Shown here piece after piece: positions 1 to 8,139 of a DNA stretch of 22,229 bases. Under the pieces are notes generated by a model. It did no database searches and was not told the DNA's origin. It worked only from the letters and a program-made list of their open reading frames with translations. Position numbers and translations under genes: made by a program. Source of the DNA: a virus; IMG/VR virus record IMGVR_UViG_3300024517_000119, positions 1-22,229 of that record. One strand, given 5' to 3'. The number at the start of each line of letters is the position of its first letter. Position 1 is the stretch's first letter.

Positions 1-105
1 CCTGTCAGCACCCAGACTTGCTGGTGAGGCGATGGTAACACTGCTTGTGTTATCATTCTCAAATAGCTTTATCGTGCCTGTTGATTTTACTCTTAATTCT
101 GCCAT
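1..105 (-). CDS. Tail-fibre-like protein, N-terminal fragment (cut by window edge)
   Basis: Only the first 35 codons are in the window. The ATG is at 105-103, three bases after the TAA of the 104-residue gene, and an AAAGGA ribosome-binding site lies in the end of that gene. The visible residues begin MAELRVKSTGTIKLFEND and continue into a Ser/Thr-rich stretch ending in LGADR. This resembles the opening of marine phage fibre or fibre-tip proteins, which start with a short beta-strand segment before a TLP or GADR-type repeat. That is a family resemblance recalled from experience, not a search result. Its position directly after the other fibre genes supports the reading. Nothing can be said about its C-terminal, receptor-binding part. 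Confidence 0.6.
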   Translation of the reverse strand, partial: MAELRVKSTGTIKLFENDNTSSVTIASPASLGADR

Positions 106-108
106 TGT

Positions 109-423
109 TTATTCCTTTGGATTGTCTGTCTTGATTTTAGTATTGCGTTCAATGAGCTTGTCCACTCCCTGCTCTACCAAAATTTCTAGTTGTTCGTGTG
201 GTGTTCCGTATAAATTCTTTCTTGTAGCAATAACTTGATTGTTTGATTCTAAAGTTGTTGCTTGGCTTTCGAATGCGTTGAGCTGTTCGTCTGTAGGTTG
301 TTCTTCTGCGACATTCCATTCTTTTATATATGCTCCATCTCCGTCATCTTGAAGGCGAACATCTTTAGTGAAATCAACTTCCCTATCCAAATATTTTCTA
401 ATTTTACTGCTTAACTGTGCCAT
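109..423 (-). CDS. Small acidic virion or tail-fibre-assembly protein (104 aa)
   Basis: A 104-residue, charged, mainly helical protein. The middle has a W-N-V segment followed by PTDEQLNAFES, and the end reads YGTPHEQLEILVEQGVDKL and then a Lys-rich tail finishing DNPKE. A Trp, then P-T-x-E-Q-L, then Y-G-x-x-x-E-Q-L-E is the layout of short proteins found beside tail-fibre genes (XkdW-like proteins and fibre-assembly chaperones). I infer a structural or chaperone role from this and from its place between two fibre genes. It has one of the strongest ribosome-binding sites in the window, AAGGAGGT at 435-428, four bases before the ATG. No signal peptide or membrane segment is visible. Confidence 0.6.
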   Translation of the reverse strand: MAQLSSKIRKYLDREVDFTKDVRLQDDGDGAYIKEWNVAEEQPTDEQLNAFESQATTLESNNQVIATRKNLYGTPHEQLEILVEQGVDKLIERNTKIKTDNPKE

Positions 424-427
424 TTAG

Positions 428-435
428 ACCTCCTT
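428..435 (-). promoter_or_regulatory. Strong ribosome-binding site AAGGAGGT
   Basis: Near-perfect complement to the 16S rRNA 3' end, four bases upstream of the ATG at 423. It fixes the start of the 104-residue gene and suggests high expression despite its late place in the operon. Confidence 0.8.
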
Positions 436-450
436 TAAAAATTGTTTTCA

Positions 451-1029
451 TTATCCTATTAATTTAAATCCTTGAAAACCACCCATGTGAGAGCTTGTTT
501 GAGATAAGCTCATATCAGAACTTGCATTGTGATAAAAATAAAGTTGAACATAATCACTTGCGGACAAATTAAGTATTCCATAAACAGCCACATAACTGTA
601 AGTGTTAAGACCCCCTGTGCCACCTAATTCATTCGCCAAACTAACAGCTCCGTTTACCCAAATAGAAGTAGTTGCTCTGGTAGGTATGGCAGCAGTTCCA
701 ACCATTCTGATTGCTCCTTTAAACCAATACACGCCACCTTCTCCAGCAGGAACTGTGAACTTTCCATCAGAAGTATTATAGGCACTTGCGGAGTCAAAAG
801 CCTCCGTAGCCATAATAACCGCCACTTCAGTATCTTTTGTCATAGTCTGACTTGCAGGATTATATGCCCAAAAATTAGGAGTGTTAGCTACAGTAACTCC
901 GCCACTTTGCATAGTTCCAGCGACATTGAAAGTTGCACCTGATGGTACTGTTATCGTATCACCAGAAGTTCCAATTTCTAAAGCTGTGCCTGTACTAGGA
1001 TCTACTTTATCTACATTTAATGTACTCAC
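451..1029 (-). CDS. Tail-fibre tip protein with C1q-like C-terminal domain
   Basis: 192 residues, start codon GTG at 1029-1027, overlapping the TGA of the preceding 59-residue gene as GTGA. Residues 1-45 (STLNVDKVDPSTGT, then TSGDTITVPSGATFNVAGT) are the short beta-strand repeats that open many marine phage fibre proteins. From about residue 50 the pattern fits a C1q/TNF-like jelly roll: NFWAYN near its start, AFDSASAYN, KFTVPAGEGGVYWFKGAIR, a central ANELGGTGG, LSASDYVQLYFYH and a final GGFQGFKLIG. C1q-like domains are trimeric and often bind surface glycans, so this is a candidate host-recognition tip. The fold is assigned from the motif pattern only. Confidence 0.72.
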   Translation of the reverse strand: MSTLNVDKVDPSTGTALEIGTSGDTITVPSGATFNVAGTMQSGGVTVANTPNFWAYNPASQTMTKDTEVAVIMATEAFDSASAYNTSDGKFTVPAGEGGVYWFKGAIRMVGTAAIPTRATTSIWVNGAVSLANELGGTGGLNTYSYVAVYGILNLSASDYVQLYFYHNASSDMSLSQTSSHMGGFQGFKLIG

Positions 1030-1205
1030 ACTATTACCAAATTTCCTGTTACTGTTACTGTGCCTGTGAAAGTAATCGTTCCTGCCACAACAGCACTATC
1101 TATGTAATGATTTCCGTCTATGGTTGCCTGATGGGTAAAAATTCCATCTTTGGCACTTTCCTGACCAATGTACAGAGTTCCGTTTTGGTCTTTTGTTTCA
1201 GCCAT
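1026..1205 (-). CDS. Short fibre-shaft-like protein (59 aa)
   Basis: A 59-residue gene in what otherwise looks like a 187-base gap. ATG at 1205-1203 is preceded by AAGGAG and the spacer AAATAAT, a clear ribosome-binding site. The TGA at 1028-1026 overlaps the GTG of the C1q-like gene. The protein starts MAETKDQNGTLYIGQ, passes through GIFTHQATIDGNHYIDSAVV and ends in alternating Thr/Gly/Val (TITFTGTVTVTGNLVIV), which looks like a beta-prism or beta-helix strand. It is probably a fibre-shaft or adaptor piece co-assembling with the next gene product. The spacing, the ribosome-binding site and the stop-start overlap make it a gene; the function is inferred. Confidence 0.75.
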   Translation of the reverse strand: MAETKDQNGTLYIGQESAKDGIFTHQATIDGNHYIDSAVVAGTITFTGTVTVTGNLVIV

Positions 1206-1216
1206 ATTATTTCTCC

Positions 1217-1555
1217 TTAACTAATTGCGTCTATGTAACTTACATAAGCTGAACACGATGTTGCTGCTGATGCTTGTACTCTTAATAAATCTGTGCTTTG
1301 AATGACAACTTTTGCTCCACCTTGAATAAGCTCTACACTCGATTTTGGTGCAATGCTTAAATCGTCAGCCAAGTAAACAATTGACGCTGTACTTCCTGCT
1401 GCTGCTACATCAATCCAACAATCAACTGTAATGGCAGATGAAGTGATATTCGTTAAGCGAATACCAATGATCGCATCATCAGAATTGGATGTAATTAATG
1501 TATGGGCAGCAGTTGTAACTTGCGATTTATATGCTTTTTCAAAATCTTGAGCCAC
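1217..1555 (-). CDS. Small beta-sandwich virion protein (112 aa)
   Basis: 112 residues, GTG start at 1555-1553. Beta-rich with no charged helices: IIGIRLTNITSSAITVDCWID, then YLADDLSIAPKSSVEL, QGGAKVVIQSTDLLRVQAS and a closing CSAYVSYIDAIS. This layout (strand, N-x-[ST], TVDC-like strand, IAPxSS turn, GGxKVVIxxxD) is common in small phage tail or head accessory proteins of unknown name. It lies between the main fibre gene and the short fibre genes, so a fibre or tail-decoration role is likely. Its pattern resembles the 91-residue protein at 12910-13185, which may be a paralogue. Confidence 0.7.
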   Translation of the reverse strand: MAQDFEKAYKSQVTTAAHTLITSNSDDAIIGIRLTNITSSAITVDCWIDVAAAGSTASIVYLADDLSIAPKSSVELIQGGAKVVIQSTDLLRVQASAATSCSAYVSYIDAIS

Positions 1556-1563
1556 TTTTTATT

Positions 1564-1569
1564 CTCCTT
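1564..1569 (-). promoter_or_regulatory. Ribosome-binding site AAGGAG fixing a GTG start
   Basis: AAGGAG follows a run of A residues and lies eight bases before the GTG at 1555. No ATG is available at this end of the frame, so this site is what supports the GTG start of the 112-residue gene. Confidence 0.75.
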
Positions 1570-1581
1570 TTTTTTTATAGT

Positions 1582-3447
1582 TTAAAGTGCAACTGCCATC
1601 GCAATTGCAAATCCTTGTGTTGCTCCACTTGATGTTCCAGATGAAGCTGCCGTTAATCTTCCTTGTGCATCTACTGTGATGTCTGAATTGGTGTATGAGC
1701 CTGCTGTAACGGCTGTGTTTGCCAAGTTCAATGTCGCAGCTCCACTCGTTGCTCCACCACTTAAACCTGTTCCTGCTACGACAGATGTAATGTCACCTGT
1801 AGTCGGTGTTGCCCAAGCGGGATTTGCCGATCCACCTCCAGTAGTTAAGACATCGCCAGAGGTTCCAGCCGCCAGTCTTGTTGGTGCTCCTGAAGCGGCA
1901 TAGTAAAGGATGTCCCCTTGCGTACCGTCCTCGAGCTTGGCTAGGGTAACAGCGTTTGCCGCTATCGTAACGGCTCCAGCATTGGTCATTGTTACATCAC
2001 TTGACAGTGATGCAGCAGTAAATCCTGTGCCGTCTCCAATTAAAATTTCTGTAGTAGCGAGTGCGAGATCGGATGGTACTCCACTTGAATTGGCGTTTCT
2101 TACCTTAATGGTATTAGCAGCCATATCAGCGAGTTCGGCATTCGCCACACCTGCATCTTTTATGGTTATGTTTCCTGATGAAGCTGCAAAATTATCTGAA
2201 CTGAAACTTGCCGCTCCTTTTTGACTTGTTGAAGAATCCTGAATGGCTATTGTAACAGAGCCACTCGTTCCACCACCTGTAATCGGTGAAGTAACGCCTA
2301 CGCCAGTTATATCGCCAGTTGTAGGAGTAGCCCATGCAGGGTTAGCTGCCGCTCCACCAGTTGTCAGTACATCGCCTGATGTTCCTGCTCCCAGTCGGGT
2401 GGGTGCTCCACTTGCACCATAATATAAAATATCGCCTTGCGTTCCATCTTCTAATTTTGCTAATGTTACTGCATTATCAGCAATTGTAACTGCTCCTGCG
2501 TTTGTCATGGTGACATCACTAGACAGACTTGCTGCCGTGAAGCCAGTTCCATCACCAATCATTATTTCGGTGGTTGCCAATGCCAAGTCAGAAGGAACTC
2601 CAGAAGAGTTTGCATTTCTTACTTTGACAGTATTGGCTGCCATATCAGCTAATTCAGCGTTTGCTACACCTCCGTCTTTTATGGTAATGGCTCCTGAACT
2701 AGCGGCAAAGTTATCACTGCTGAATGAAGCGACACCTTTTGCCGATGTACTTGCGTCATCACCTGCGACAGTCAGGGTTTGTCCTGAAGCTGTTGTTGTA
2801 ATTCCGCTTCCACCTGCTATGTCTAATGATTGTGAATCTAAATCAACGGATGATGATCCACTATCACCTTCAAAATCTAAATCCTGGTGAGTAACGGTAT
2901 TGGCTACTGTAGCTTTCTTCAAGGCTGAATCGGTTGCATCCCATATCAGCATGAAGTCATTGGTTGCATCTATGGAAGTGATTGTTGTTTTCGCACTAAC
3001 AGTTGTCGGTGATATGTTGGAAGTCGCTACATTATCATAGCTTGATCCGACATAGACATCCACGGCTGCATCACTAGCTGAAATGCTACCAGAATCAAAA
3101 GTAAAGTTAATCGTTGTGTTTGTTGAAAAAGAGGAAGAAGCGATATACCCATAGATGGTACCAGTATTACTCCCTACGACCTTTACCCTTCTATTGGCGT
3201 GATAAACGGTGGTTACATTTGTTGCGGATACGGTTACAGCCGTGCCGCTTGAATAAGTGAATGTCGTTGATCCGTCCTGATCGCCTATGATGAACCAATC
3301 CTTGTCATTCCAGACATCACGGATTTGAGCCATCATCTCCCTTGCAGAGTTGTTTACTCCGCTAGGAGGCATTCCCTCTGGCCAGCCATCAGGGGCTGTC
3401 GAGTTATTACTCGCTGCCGTTGTACTCCAGGTTGATATTTTACTCAT
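1582..3447 (-). CDS. Main tail fibre protein with tandem ~151-residue repeats
   Basis: 621 residues, very rich in Ser, Thr, Ala and Gly. The N-terminus (STWSTTAASNNSTAPDGW, then PEGMPPSGVNNSAREMMAQIRD) is a recognisable virion-attachment segment of many phage tail fibres. Residues about 70-200 are beta-rich (GDQDGSTTFTY, VYHANRRVKVVGSN). Residues 233-383 and 406-556 are two copies of one unit containing NAELADMAAN, LATTEI[ML]IGDGTGFTAASL and LEDGTQGDILYY. The C-terminus (VAGTGLSGG, NSDITVDAQGRLTAAS) is a typical fibre-shaft ending and shows no obvious separate tip domain. Recognition may therefore lie in the downstream fibre genes. The start overlaps the previous gene's end by eight bases and has an AAGGA site. 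Confidence 0.88.
   Translation of the reverse strand: MSKISTWSTTAASNNSTAPDGWPEGMPPSGVNNSAREMMAQIRDVWNDKDWFIIGDQDGSTTFTYSSGTAVTVSATNVTTVYHANRRVKVVGSNTGTIYGYIASSSFSTNTTINFTFDSGSISASDAAVDVYVGSSYDNVATSNISPTTVSAKTTITSIDATNDFMLIWDATDSALKKATVANTVTHQDLDFEGDSGSSSVDLDSQSLDIAGGSGITTTASGQTLTVAGDDASTSAKGVASFSSDNFAASSGAITIKDGGVANAELADMAANTVKVRNANSSGVPSDLALATTEIMIGDGTGFTAASLSSDVTMTNAGAVTIADNAVTLAKLEDGTQGDILYYGASGAPTRLGAGTSGDVLTTGGAAANPAWATPTTGDITGVGVTSPITGGGTSGSVTIAIQDSSTSQKGAASFSSDNFAASSGNITIKDAGVANAELADMAANTIKVRNANSSGVPSDLALATTEILIGDGTGFTAASLSSDVTMTNAGAVTIAANAVTLAKLEDGTQGDILYYAASGAPTRLAAGTSGDVLTTGGGSANPAWATPTTGDITSVVAGTGLSGGATSGAATLNLANTAVTAGSYTNSDITVDAQGRLTAASSGTSSGATQGFAIAMAVAL
1780..2232 (-). repeat. 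Tail-fibre repeat unit B (residues 406-556)
   Basis: Second copy of a ~151-residue unit, offset by 519 bases (173 codons) from unit A. It spans STSQKG to NPAWATPTTGDITSV and is almost the same protein as unit A, but differs in most codons. Confidence 0.9.
2299..2751 (-). repeat. Tail-fibre repeat unit A (residues 233-383)
   Basis: First copy, from STSAKG to NPAWATPTTGDITGV. Units A and B are separated by a 22-residue linker that also looks related to the residues before unit A, so the full duplicated period is 173 codons. Confidence 0.9.
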
Positions 3448-6400
3448 TAATTATTCCTTTTTCTAAATTACTATTAAATGTTATGAAGTCATTTAATGGA
3501 ACTCGTTTAATTGAATTATAAATTTTATTTATTTCTTTTCGTGGGTAGATGTTTCCTGATTTTTTTATTCGCAGTAATGTTGCATCACTAGGATAATAAG
3601 GAACATACACGCCCATGAATAATGAATTAATTACTTTTTTGCTCACTCCCTTATCTCGCAGAGAAGTAATGATTGATCTTTTATCTCCCCCTAATTCTAA
3701 AGCGGATTGTATGTACTTATACATTTCTGAAAAATTACGATAGCGTGCTGTTTCGGCCTCCATATAAGCTCCCACATACTCCCCAACGGGAACTATGTTC
3801 TGATTATTGGCTACCGTTCTGAATAATCTTTCTGAATCCCTTACATTTTCTATGAAAGGATAAACTTTAAAATTAAATGCTTCCTCTATGTTAAGTTGAG
3901 TTATTCTCAATCCACCCAGATTGGCCCATAATTCTACCCCTAAATCGTATTCTTTTCCGTAAGGTTCTTTCTCTCCTTTTACCGCCTTAAATAATTTCTC
4001 TATTTGTGGTACCGAACCTGGTTCAATGGCTTCAGCCACATGAACAAACCTTTGCATAATCCTGTCGCCTAAAGGCAATTCAGGGTTATATACCTGCCGT
4101 CCTTCGGAAGTTTGGTTTCGTCTAATGTCAATAAACTTTTGAGTTATAATTGATTCCGATATGAATGGCTTGAAAAACTCATTCATCGCTCCTAAAGCGG
4201 CATCAACTATAATTTGATTGGTGTCCTTGCTGTCTATGGACCCATCGGCTATGGCATTAAAGATGGCTTGGATAGGTCGCTGTATAATATCATAAGGAAA
4301 GGTATAACTTAAATCTATATATTCTATCTTTCCTTTATCGGGATCAAAATTTGTTATTAAAAGACTGGAGTTTTTACTCCACTCTGCGACATAATCTCGA
4401 AGGGCATCCCGTTCTTCCTTTGTTACACCCCAATATTCTTGTGCCTGATCCACTAATACTTTCACACCCAGGGTGCCAAAGGCGATATTTCCTGCTATTC
4501 TTTTTGCTCCCCTTGATTTTAAGTTGGGAGTTCTAATTTCATACAATCCTTGTTTGAGAGAATTAAATGAAATCCTGATGATTTCGGCAGGGAATGAAAT
4601 GAAATTACCTATGGGCAATCGTCTTACCACTTTAATGGATGTCGGAACCTTGTCATAGGTCGGCATCGTATTAACCGTAATCTCTGATGCCATTTGTTTT
4701 AGTTTACTGATATTTGTTTTGGGGAACGCCTTGGTTAAGGTCCTTAACTCATTCTCATAGACAATAATTTTAAAAATATCATCCACACCCATATAGACAT
4801 CTTGGAATTTCTCGGCTATCTTTAGCGGTACTTTTAAAATTTTATCCTGTAAATATCCAACAATATTGTCAAATGACTTAAAACCCTCTATGTCCTTGAA
4901 GATGGCTTGTAGCTCTCTCCCCTTTACACTTGTTCTAACTATTCCCGCCTGAAGATATTCTTCATACTTTAAGATGAAAGCCTCATCGGATAATTTTGCT
5001 ATGTCATGTATGACGGTTCTTAACGCATTAAAACCTGTCTTACTGAAAGGATTGATGCCATTGTAGGCTGTCATCCATGCACCACCCACCACATTTCTTA
5101 TCTGTGTTACATGATTGAACACAGTTTTCATGGTTTGGGACACTCCCTTTAAGAATAAAAAAGGTTTATAAAAATTCCAGGCACTTGGCATCGCTGTTAC
5201 ATCCACACCCTTGATGATATTAGCTATCTCTGGTGAAGTGTACCATCCATCCAAGGGACTGAACCTGTTGCCCTCTATTTTTGCATGAAACCGTCCTTCA
5301 GGTTTGGGGAAAAAATATTTATTAACCCCTGCTTTTTTAATGCTGTTGAAATACTTATCCGAAGCCACCCATTTGGTCAGGTTATTAATAGTGTTAATAA
5401 GGTTGGCTCTTGGGTCCTTTATATCTCCTATTAAATTTTTGATCTGTTGAGGAATGTCTTTCTTTTTAAGAAATAAGGATTTCTCCTTTGCTGGGAGAGT
5501 TTCATATATATTAAAAATATTTCGATTGGGTGATTTATGAAGTAAATGATCTATAACACCGTTAATCTGTGCATCCGTTAAAGTGGAATCCTGTTCCCGT
5601 ATGTAATCAAAAGCATTTTTTCTTGCTTCCTTTGTTGGTTTGTATCCTTTGGTTTCAAAAGTCTTATAGCTTTGTCGTAAATAGGAACCAATGTTCTTTT
5701 CAATGATTGTCTTTATTGTTGCATCCAAATTTCGAGTAGTGAGTAAATGGGTGCTTAATGTATCAATTAAATTTCTTGCCTCTTTTACTACGGGCTGGAT
5801 GGTTATATCCAAAATATCAGCCGTTTTATTTCCCACCATTACTTCCTGAATATCGTTTAATATTCTGGTTTTAAGTGGTTTCCTTTCAACACGGGCAGCT
5901 TTTTTAACTACTGTGTTAATTGCCCTTTCAAGTTTCTTGCTTAAACTAATGGCACGATGGTTGTTAGTCCTGACATTCGCAGAAAAAGTTTCATACGATC
6001 TTTGCATTTGAGGAGTACGATTACCCCTGGAACGAAACACCGAAAATATTCTGTCAATGCCACTCAAGATAGGGCTTTCACTAAATTGCCACATCTTACT
6101 GGGTTTCTCCACCACATCAAAAGATGTTTTGGCCTCGTCTGTTGTTTTCTTAAATCGTGAATCTTTTCCTAAATCATCATAGATTTCCCAATTTCTGTAA
6201 TCTTTTCTGGGATCGGAAAGTGTTTCTTTTAAATTGTGTTCTATCCTCTTGATAACGGAATTGGGTTTTATCATGCCCTCATCAAACTTCTTATTCAGTT
6301 CATTTTTTATTTTGATTTTATTGGGCGAATCCTTGAATGTGGTTTCCACATAAGTATCTATAAGTTCTTTGGCTTTTTTATTATATGTTTTAACTTGTGA

Positions 6401-7213
6401 TTTTGTGTTGCCCCAGCTTCTGACAGCAGCTCCTCCAGTACCCATTTGTAGGGGGAGGGAACTTTCAAACAACGCCACCAATGCTCGCATGGCGTTTGCC
6501 CCTTCCTGCTCTTTCCCTGTGATATTCGTTACTGCATCTCCTATAGCAGCAGCTCCTCCATAGATTGCTGTGGCAATAGTTCTCAACGCAGCATCGGCTA
6601 CATCGGTAGTGCCCATTACTAGAGGACTGCCAACAAATCCTTTCCAAAAAGGACTTTCAATTTCTTCAACGCTTTTTTTGTCTATGCCGAGTTCATCTGA
6701 CCAAATTAAATCGGTGGCCTCACTTACCAATGACCAATCGGACTTATATTCGTCCCACGGGATAATGCTGCCATCTCTCTCATATTTGGGATCACGCTCT
6801 AAATTAGGAATAAACTTTTTAGAAAAATCTACTTCTTGGTAAAGTTCTGCATCAATAGACGGTTCCTGAACAACAGATTTTAATTTTTCAACAGGCAATC
6901 CATACCATGCAGAAGCATCTTCTACTGTTTCAAAGTCAGGTATGTACCTAACATCAAATCCACCCGTCTTTTCAAATAAAGGATGTTCATTAACAAAATC
7001 TATATTTAATTGTTCGGATGGTGGGTCCCAATCGTATTGTTTTTCTTGCTGTGTTGCAACATCTTCTAATGAAAAAGAACTTTGAGAAATAATAGGTTCT
7101 TGCACATCTTCTAATGATACACCTTGATTAGCAGAAACTATATCTTCAATAGAATAAGACTTTATGTTGTTTGAAGAACCAGATATTTGATTAAGTGTAA
7201 AACCTTCTGCCAT
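3440..7213 (-). CDS. Large internal virion (ejection) protein, 1257 aa
   Basis: The longest gene, 1257 residues, ATG at 7213 with a CAGGAA site. The N-terminal ~65 residues carry three short motifs (SIEDI 21-25, SLEDV 33-37, SLEDV 48-52) before YDWDPP. A hydrophobic Ala/Gly stretch lies near residues 190-255 (SPLVMGTTDVADAAL, ATAIYGGAAAIGDAV). The rest is mainly helical and charged. I see no convincing lysozyme or transglycosylase motif. A very large helical protein after two smaller ones, in the position of T7 gp14/15/16-type or P22 gp7/20/16-type proteins, points to a protein packaged in the capsid and injected with the DNA to span the envelope. That role is inferred from size, context and composition. 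Confidence 0.72.
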   Translation of the reverse strand: MAEGFTLNQISGSSNNIKSYSIEDIVSANQGVSLEDVQEPIISQSSFSLEDVATQQEKQYDWDPPSEQLNIDFVNEHPLFEKTGGFDVRYIPDFETVEDASAWYGLPVEKLKSVVQEPSIDAELYQEVDFSKKFIPNLERDPKYERDGSIIPWDEYKSDWSLVSEATDLIWSDELGIDKKSVEEIESPFWKGFVGSPLVMGTTDVADAALRTIATAIYGGAAAIGDAVTNITGKEQEGANAMRALVALFESSLPLQMGTGGAAVRSWGNTKSQVKTYNKKAKELIDTYVETTFKDSPNKIKIKNELNKKFDEGMIKPNSVIKRIEHNLKETLSDPRKDYRNWEIYDDLGKDSRFKKTTDEAKTSFDVVEKPSKMWQFSESPILSGIDRIFSVFRSRGNRTPQMQRSYETFSANVRTNNHRAISLSKKLERAINTVVKKAARVERKPLKTRILNDIQEVMVGNKTADILDITIQPVVKEARNLIDTLSTHLLTTRNLDATIKTIIEKNIGSYLRQSYKTFETKGYKPTKEARKNAFDYIREQDSTLTDAQINGVIDHLLHKSPNRNIFNIYETLPAKEKSLFLKKKDIPQQIKNLIGDIKDPRANLINTINNLTKWVASDKYFNSIKKAGVNKYFFPKPEGRFHAKIEGNRFSPLDGWYTSPEIANIIKGVDVTAMPSAWNFYKPFLFLKGVSQTMKTVFNHVTQIRNVVGGAWMTAYNGINPFSKTGFNALRTVIHDIAKLSDEAFILKYEEYLQAGIVRTSVKGRELQAIFKDIEGFKSFDNIVGYLQDKILKVPLKIAEKFQDVYMGVDDIFKIIVYENELRTLTKAFPKTNISKLKQMASEITVNTMPTYDKVPTSIKVVRRLPIGNFISFPAEIIRISFNSLKQGLYEIRTPNLKSRGAKRIAGNIAFGTLGVKVLVDQAQEYWGVTKEERDALRDYVAEWSKNSSLLITNFDPDKGKIEYIDLSYTFPYDIIQRPIQAIFNAIADGSIDSKDTNQIIVDAALGAMNEFFKPFISESIITQKFIDIRRNQTSEGRQVYNPELPLGDRIMQRFVHVAEAIEPGSVPQIEKLFKAVKGEKEPYGKEYDLGVELWANLGGLRITQLNIEEAFNFKVYPFIENVRDSERLFRTVANNQNIVPVGEYVGAYMEAETARYRNFSEMYKYIQSALELGGDKRSIITSLRDKGVSKKVINSLFMGVYVPYYPSDATLLRIKKSGNIYPRKEINKIYNSIKRVPLNDFITFNSNLEKGIINE

Positions 7214-7215
7214 TT

Positions 7216-8139
7216 TTATTTCCTGACATTTATTTCTTCAAGTTTTTTTGTTTCCTTATTCCATTGTAATATTTTGTTTTTGCCGTCTATTATTGTTTCG
7301 TAATATTCTTTATCAACCATAATTTCTGGTGTTGGATTAGTTGGTACTGGCTTTGGATTGAAATAGATTTTTTTAGACATGTAATCTATATTTTCTTCCA
7401 AATCTTTAAATGCTTGTGTACCTTCCTCACCACTCCAATCTATTCCTACGGTTGATTTCATCGCATCCGAAATCATATCGGATTTAAACTCTTTGAATGA
7501 TTTGTCTTTTGATGAGAAGTATAAATCTATTGCATCGGAAAAGGATGTTTCTGAATCTTCAAATTTTTCTTTTGCTATCCATTTAAGTGTTGAAACCAAT
7601 GCTGGGTCTTTTATTCCTGAAATATTTAATAATTCAGATTCCATTTGTTGTTTATTTATATTACCCTCTTTATAATCATGAACAACTCTACCTGTTTGAG
7701 ATAACGGTCCTTTATCAGTAAATCTTTTATACTCTGATTCTACTGTCCATGTATCTCCACCATCTTCACTTATTTCATATCGTTCCCATTGTTCCCCATC
7801 TTTTCTAAATGGAACTTTTCTTTCTTTGTATTTAATTTTATTTCCTTCGTGAATTATTTCTGTTGTTCCTTTAATCTTGTCAAGTTTAATTATATCTCCC
7901 ATGTCGTTTGTCATATAATCAGTTGTTGCTAATTCTGCTTGTAAAAAATCTTTTTCCCCTTGTCTTATACCTGCTGCACCAGCTCCCATCACTTCACCCA
8001 TTGTGGGTGCTACTTGTCTTTTACCTGTGAGCGGTCCTAACTGCTCTATCATACCTAAACGAATATTACTCATGCGGGGATCGGAACTTAAAAGCGAACT
8101 CTGTAATTTATCCTTAAAAGATTCTGTTATTAATCCCAT
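7216..8139 (-). CDS. Probable internal virion or ejection protein (307 aa)
   Basis: 307 residues, not recognised as a named family. The N-terminus has an amphipathic start (MGLITESFKDKLQSSLL), then an Ala/Gly segment GEVMGAGAAGIRQGEKDFLQ. The middle is charged and polar, with several aromatic strands (KYKERKVPF, EQWERYEISEDGGDTWTV). The C-terminal part is helical, with Pro-rich FNPKPVPTNPTPEIMV and a Lys-rich end. Its start shares one base with the stop of the 273-residue gene (TAATG), so translation is probably coupled. It sits between an Ala/Gly/Gln-rich virion protein and the 1257-residue protein, the usual place of the middle member of an ejection-protein trio. Confidence 0.65.
   Translation of the reverse strand: MGLITESFKDKLQSSLLSSDPRMSNIRLGMIEQLGPLTGKRQVAPTMGEVMGAGAAGIRQGEKDFLQAELATTDYMTNDMGDIIKLDKIKGTTEIIHEGNKIKYKERKVPFRKDGEQWERYEISEDGGDTWTVESEYKRFTDKGPLSQTGRVVHDYKEGNINKQQMESELLNISGIKDPALVSTLKWIAKEKFEDSETSFSDAIDLYFSSKDKSFKEFKSDMISDAMKSTVGIDWSGEEGTQAFKDLEENIDYMSKKIYFNPKPVPTNPTPEIMVDKEYYETIIDGKNKILQWNKETKKLEEINVRK

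Noticed and set aside
1026-1031. Programmed frameshift joining the 59- and 192-residue proteins
   Set aside because: The junction (GTGTGA) is not a classical slippery heptamer and a GTG start overlapping the stop explains it more simply; the 192-residue protein also has a typical N-terminus of its own.
1676-2890. Plus-strand open frames inside the tail-fibre gene that also look repetitive
   Set aside because: Their similarity to each other is only the antisense image of the duplicated fibre units; Val/Ala/Pro-rich with no independent signals.
3440-7213. Lytic transglycosylase domain in the 1257-residue protein
   Set aside because: Expected for T7 gp16-like proteins, but I could not find a convincing catalytic motif, so I do not claim it.
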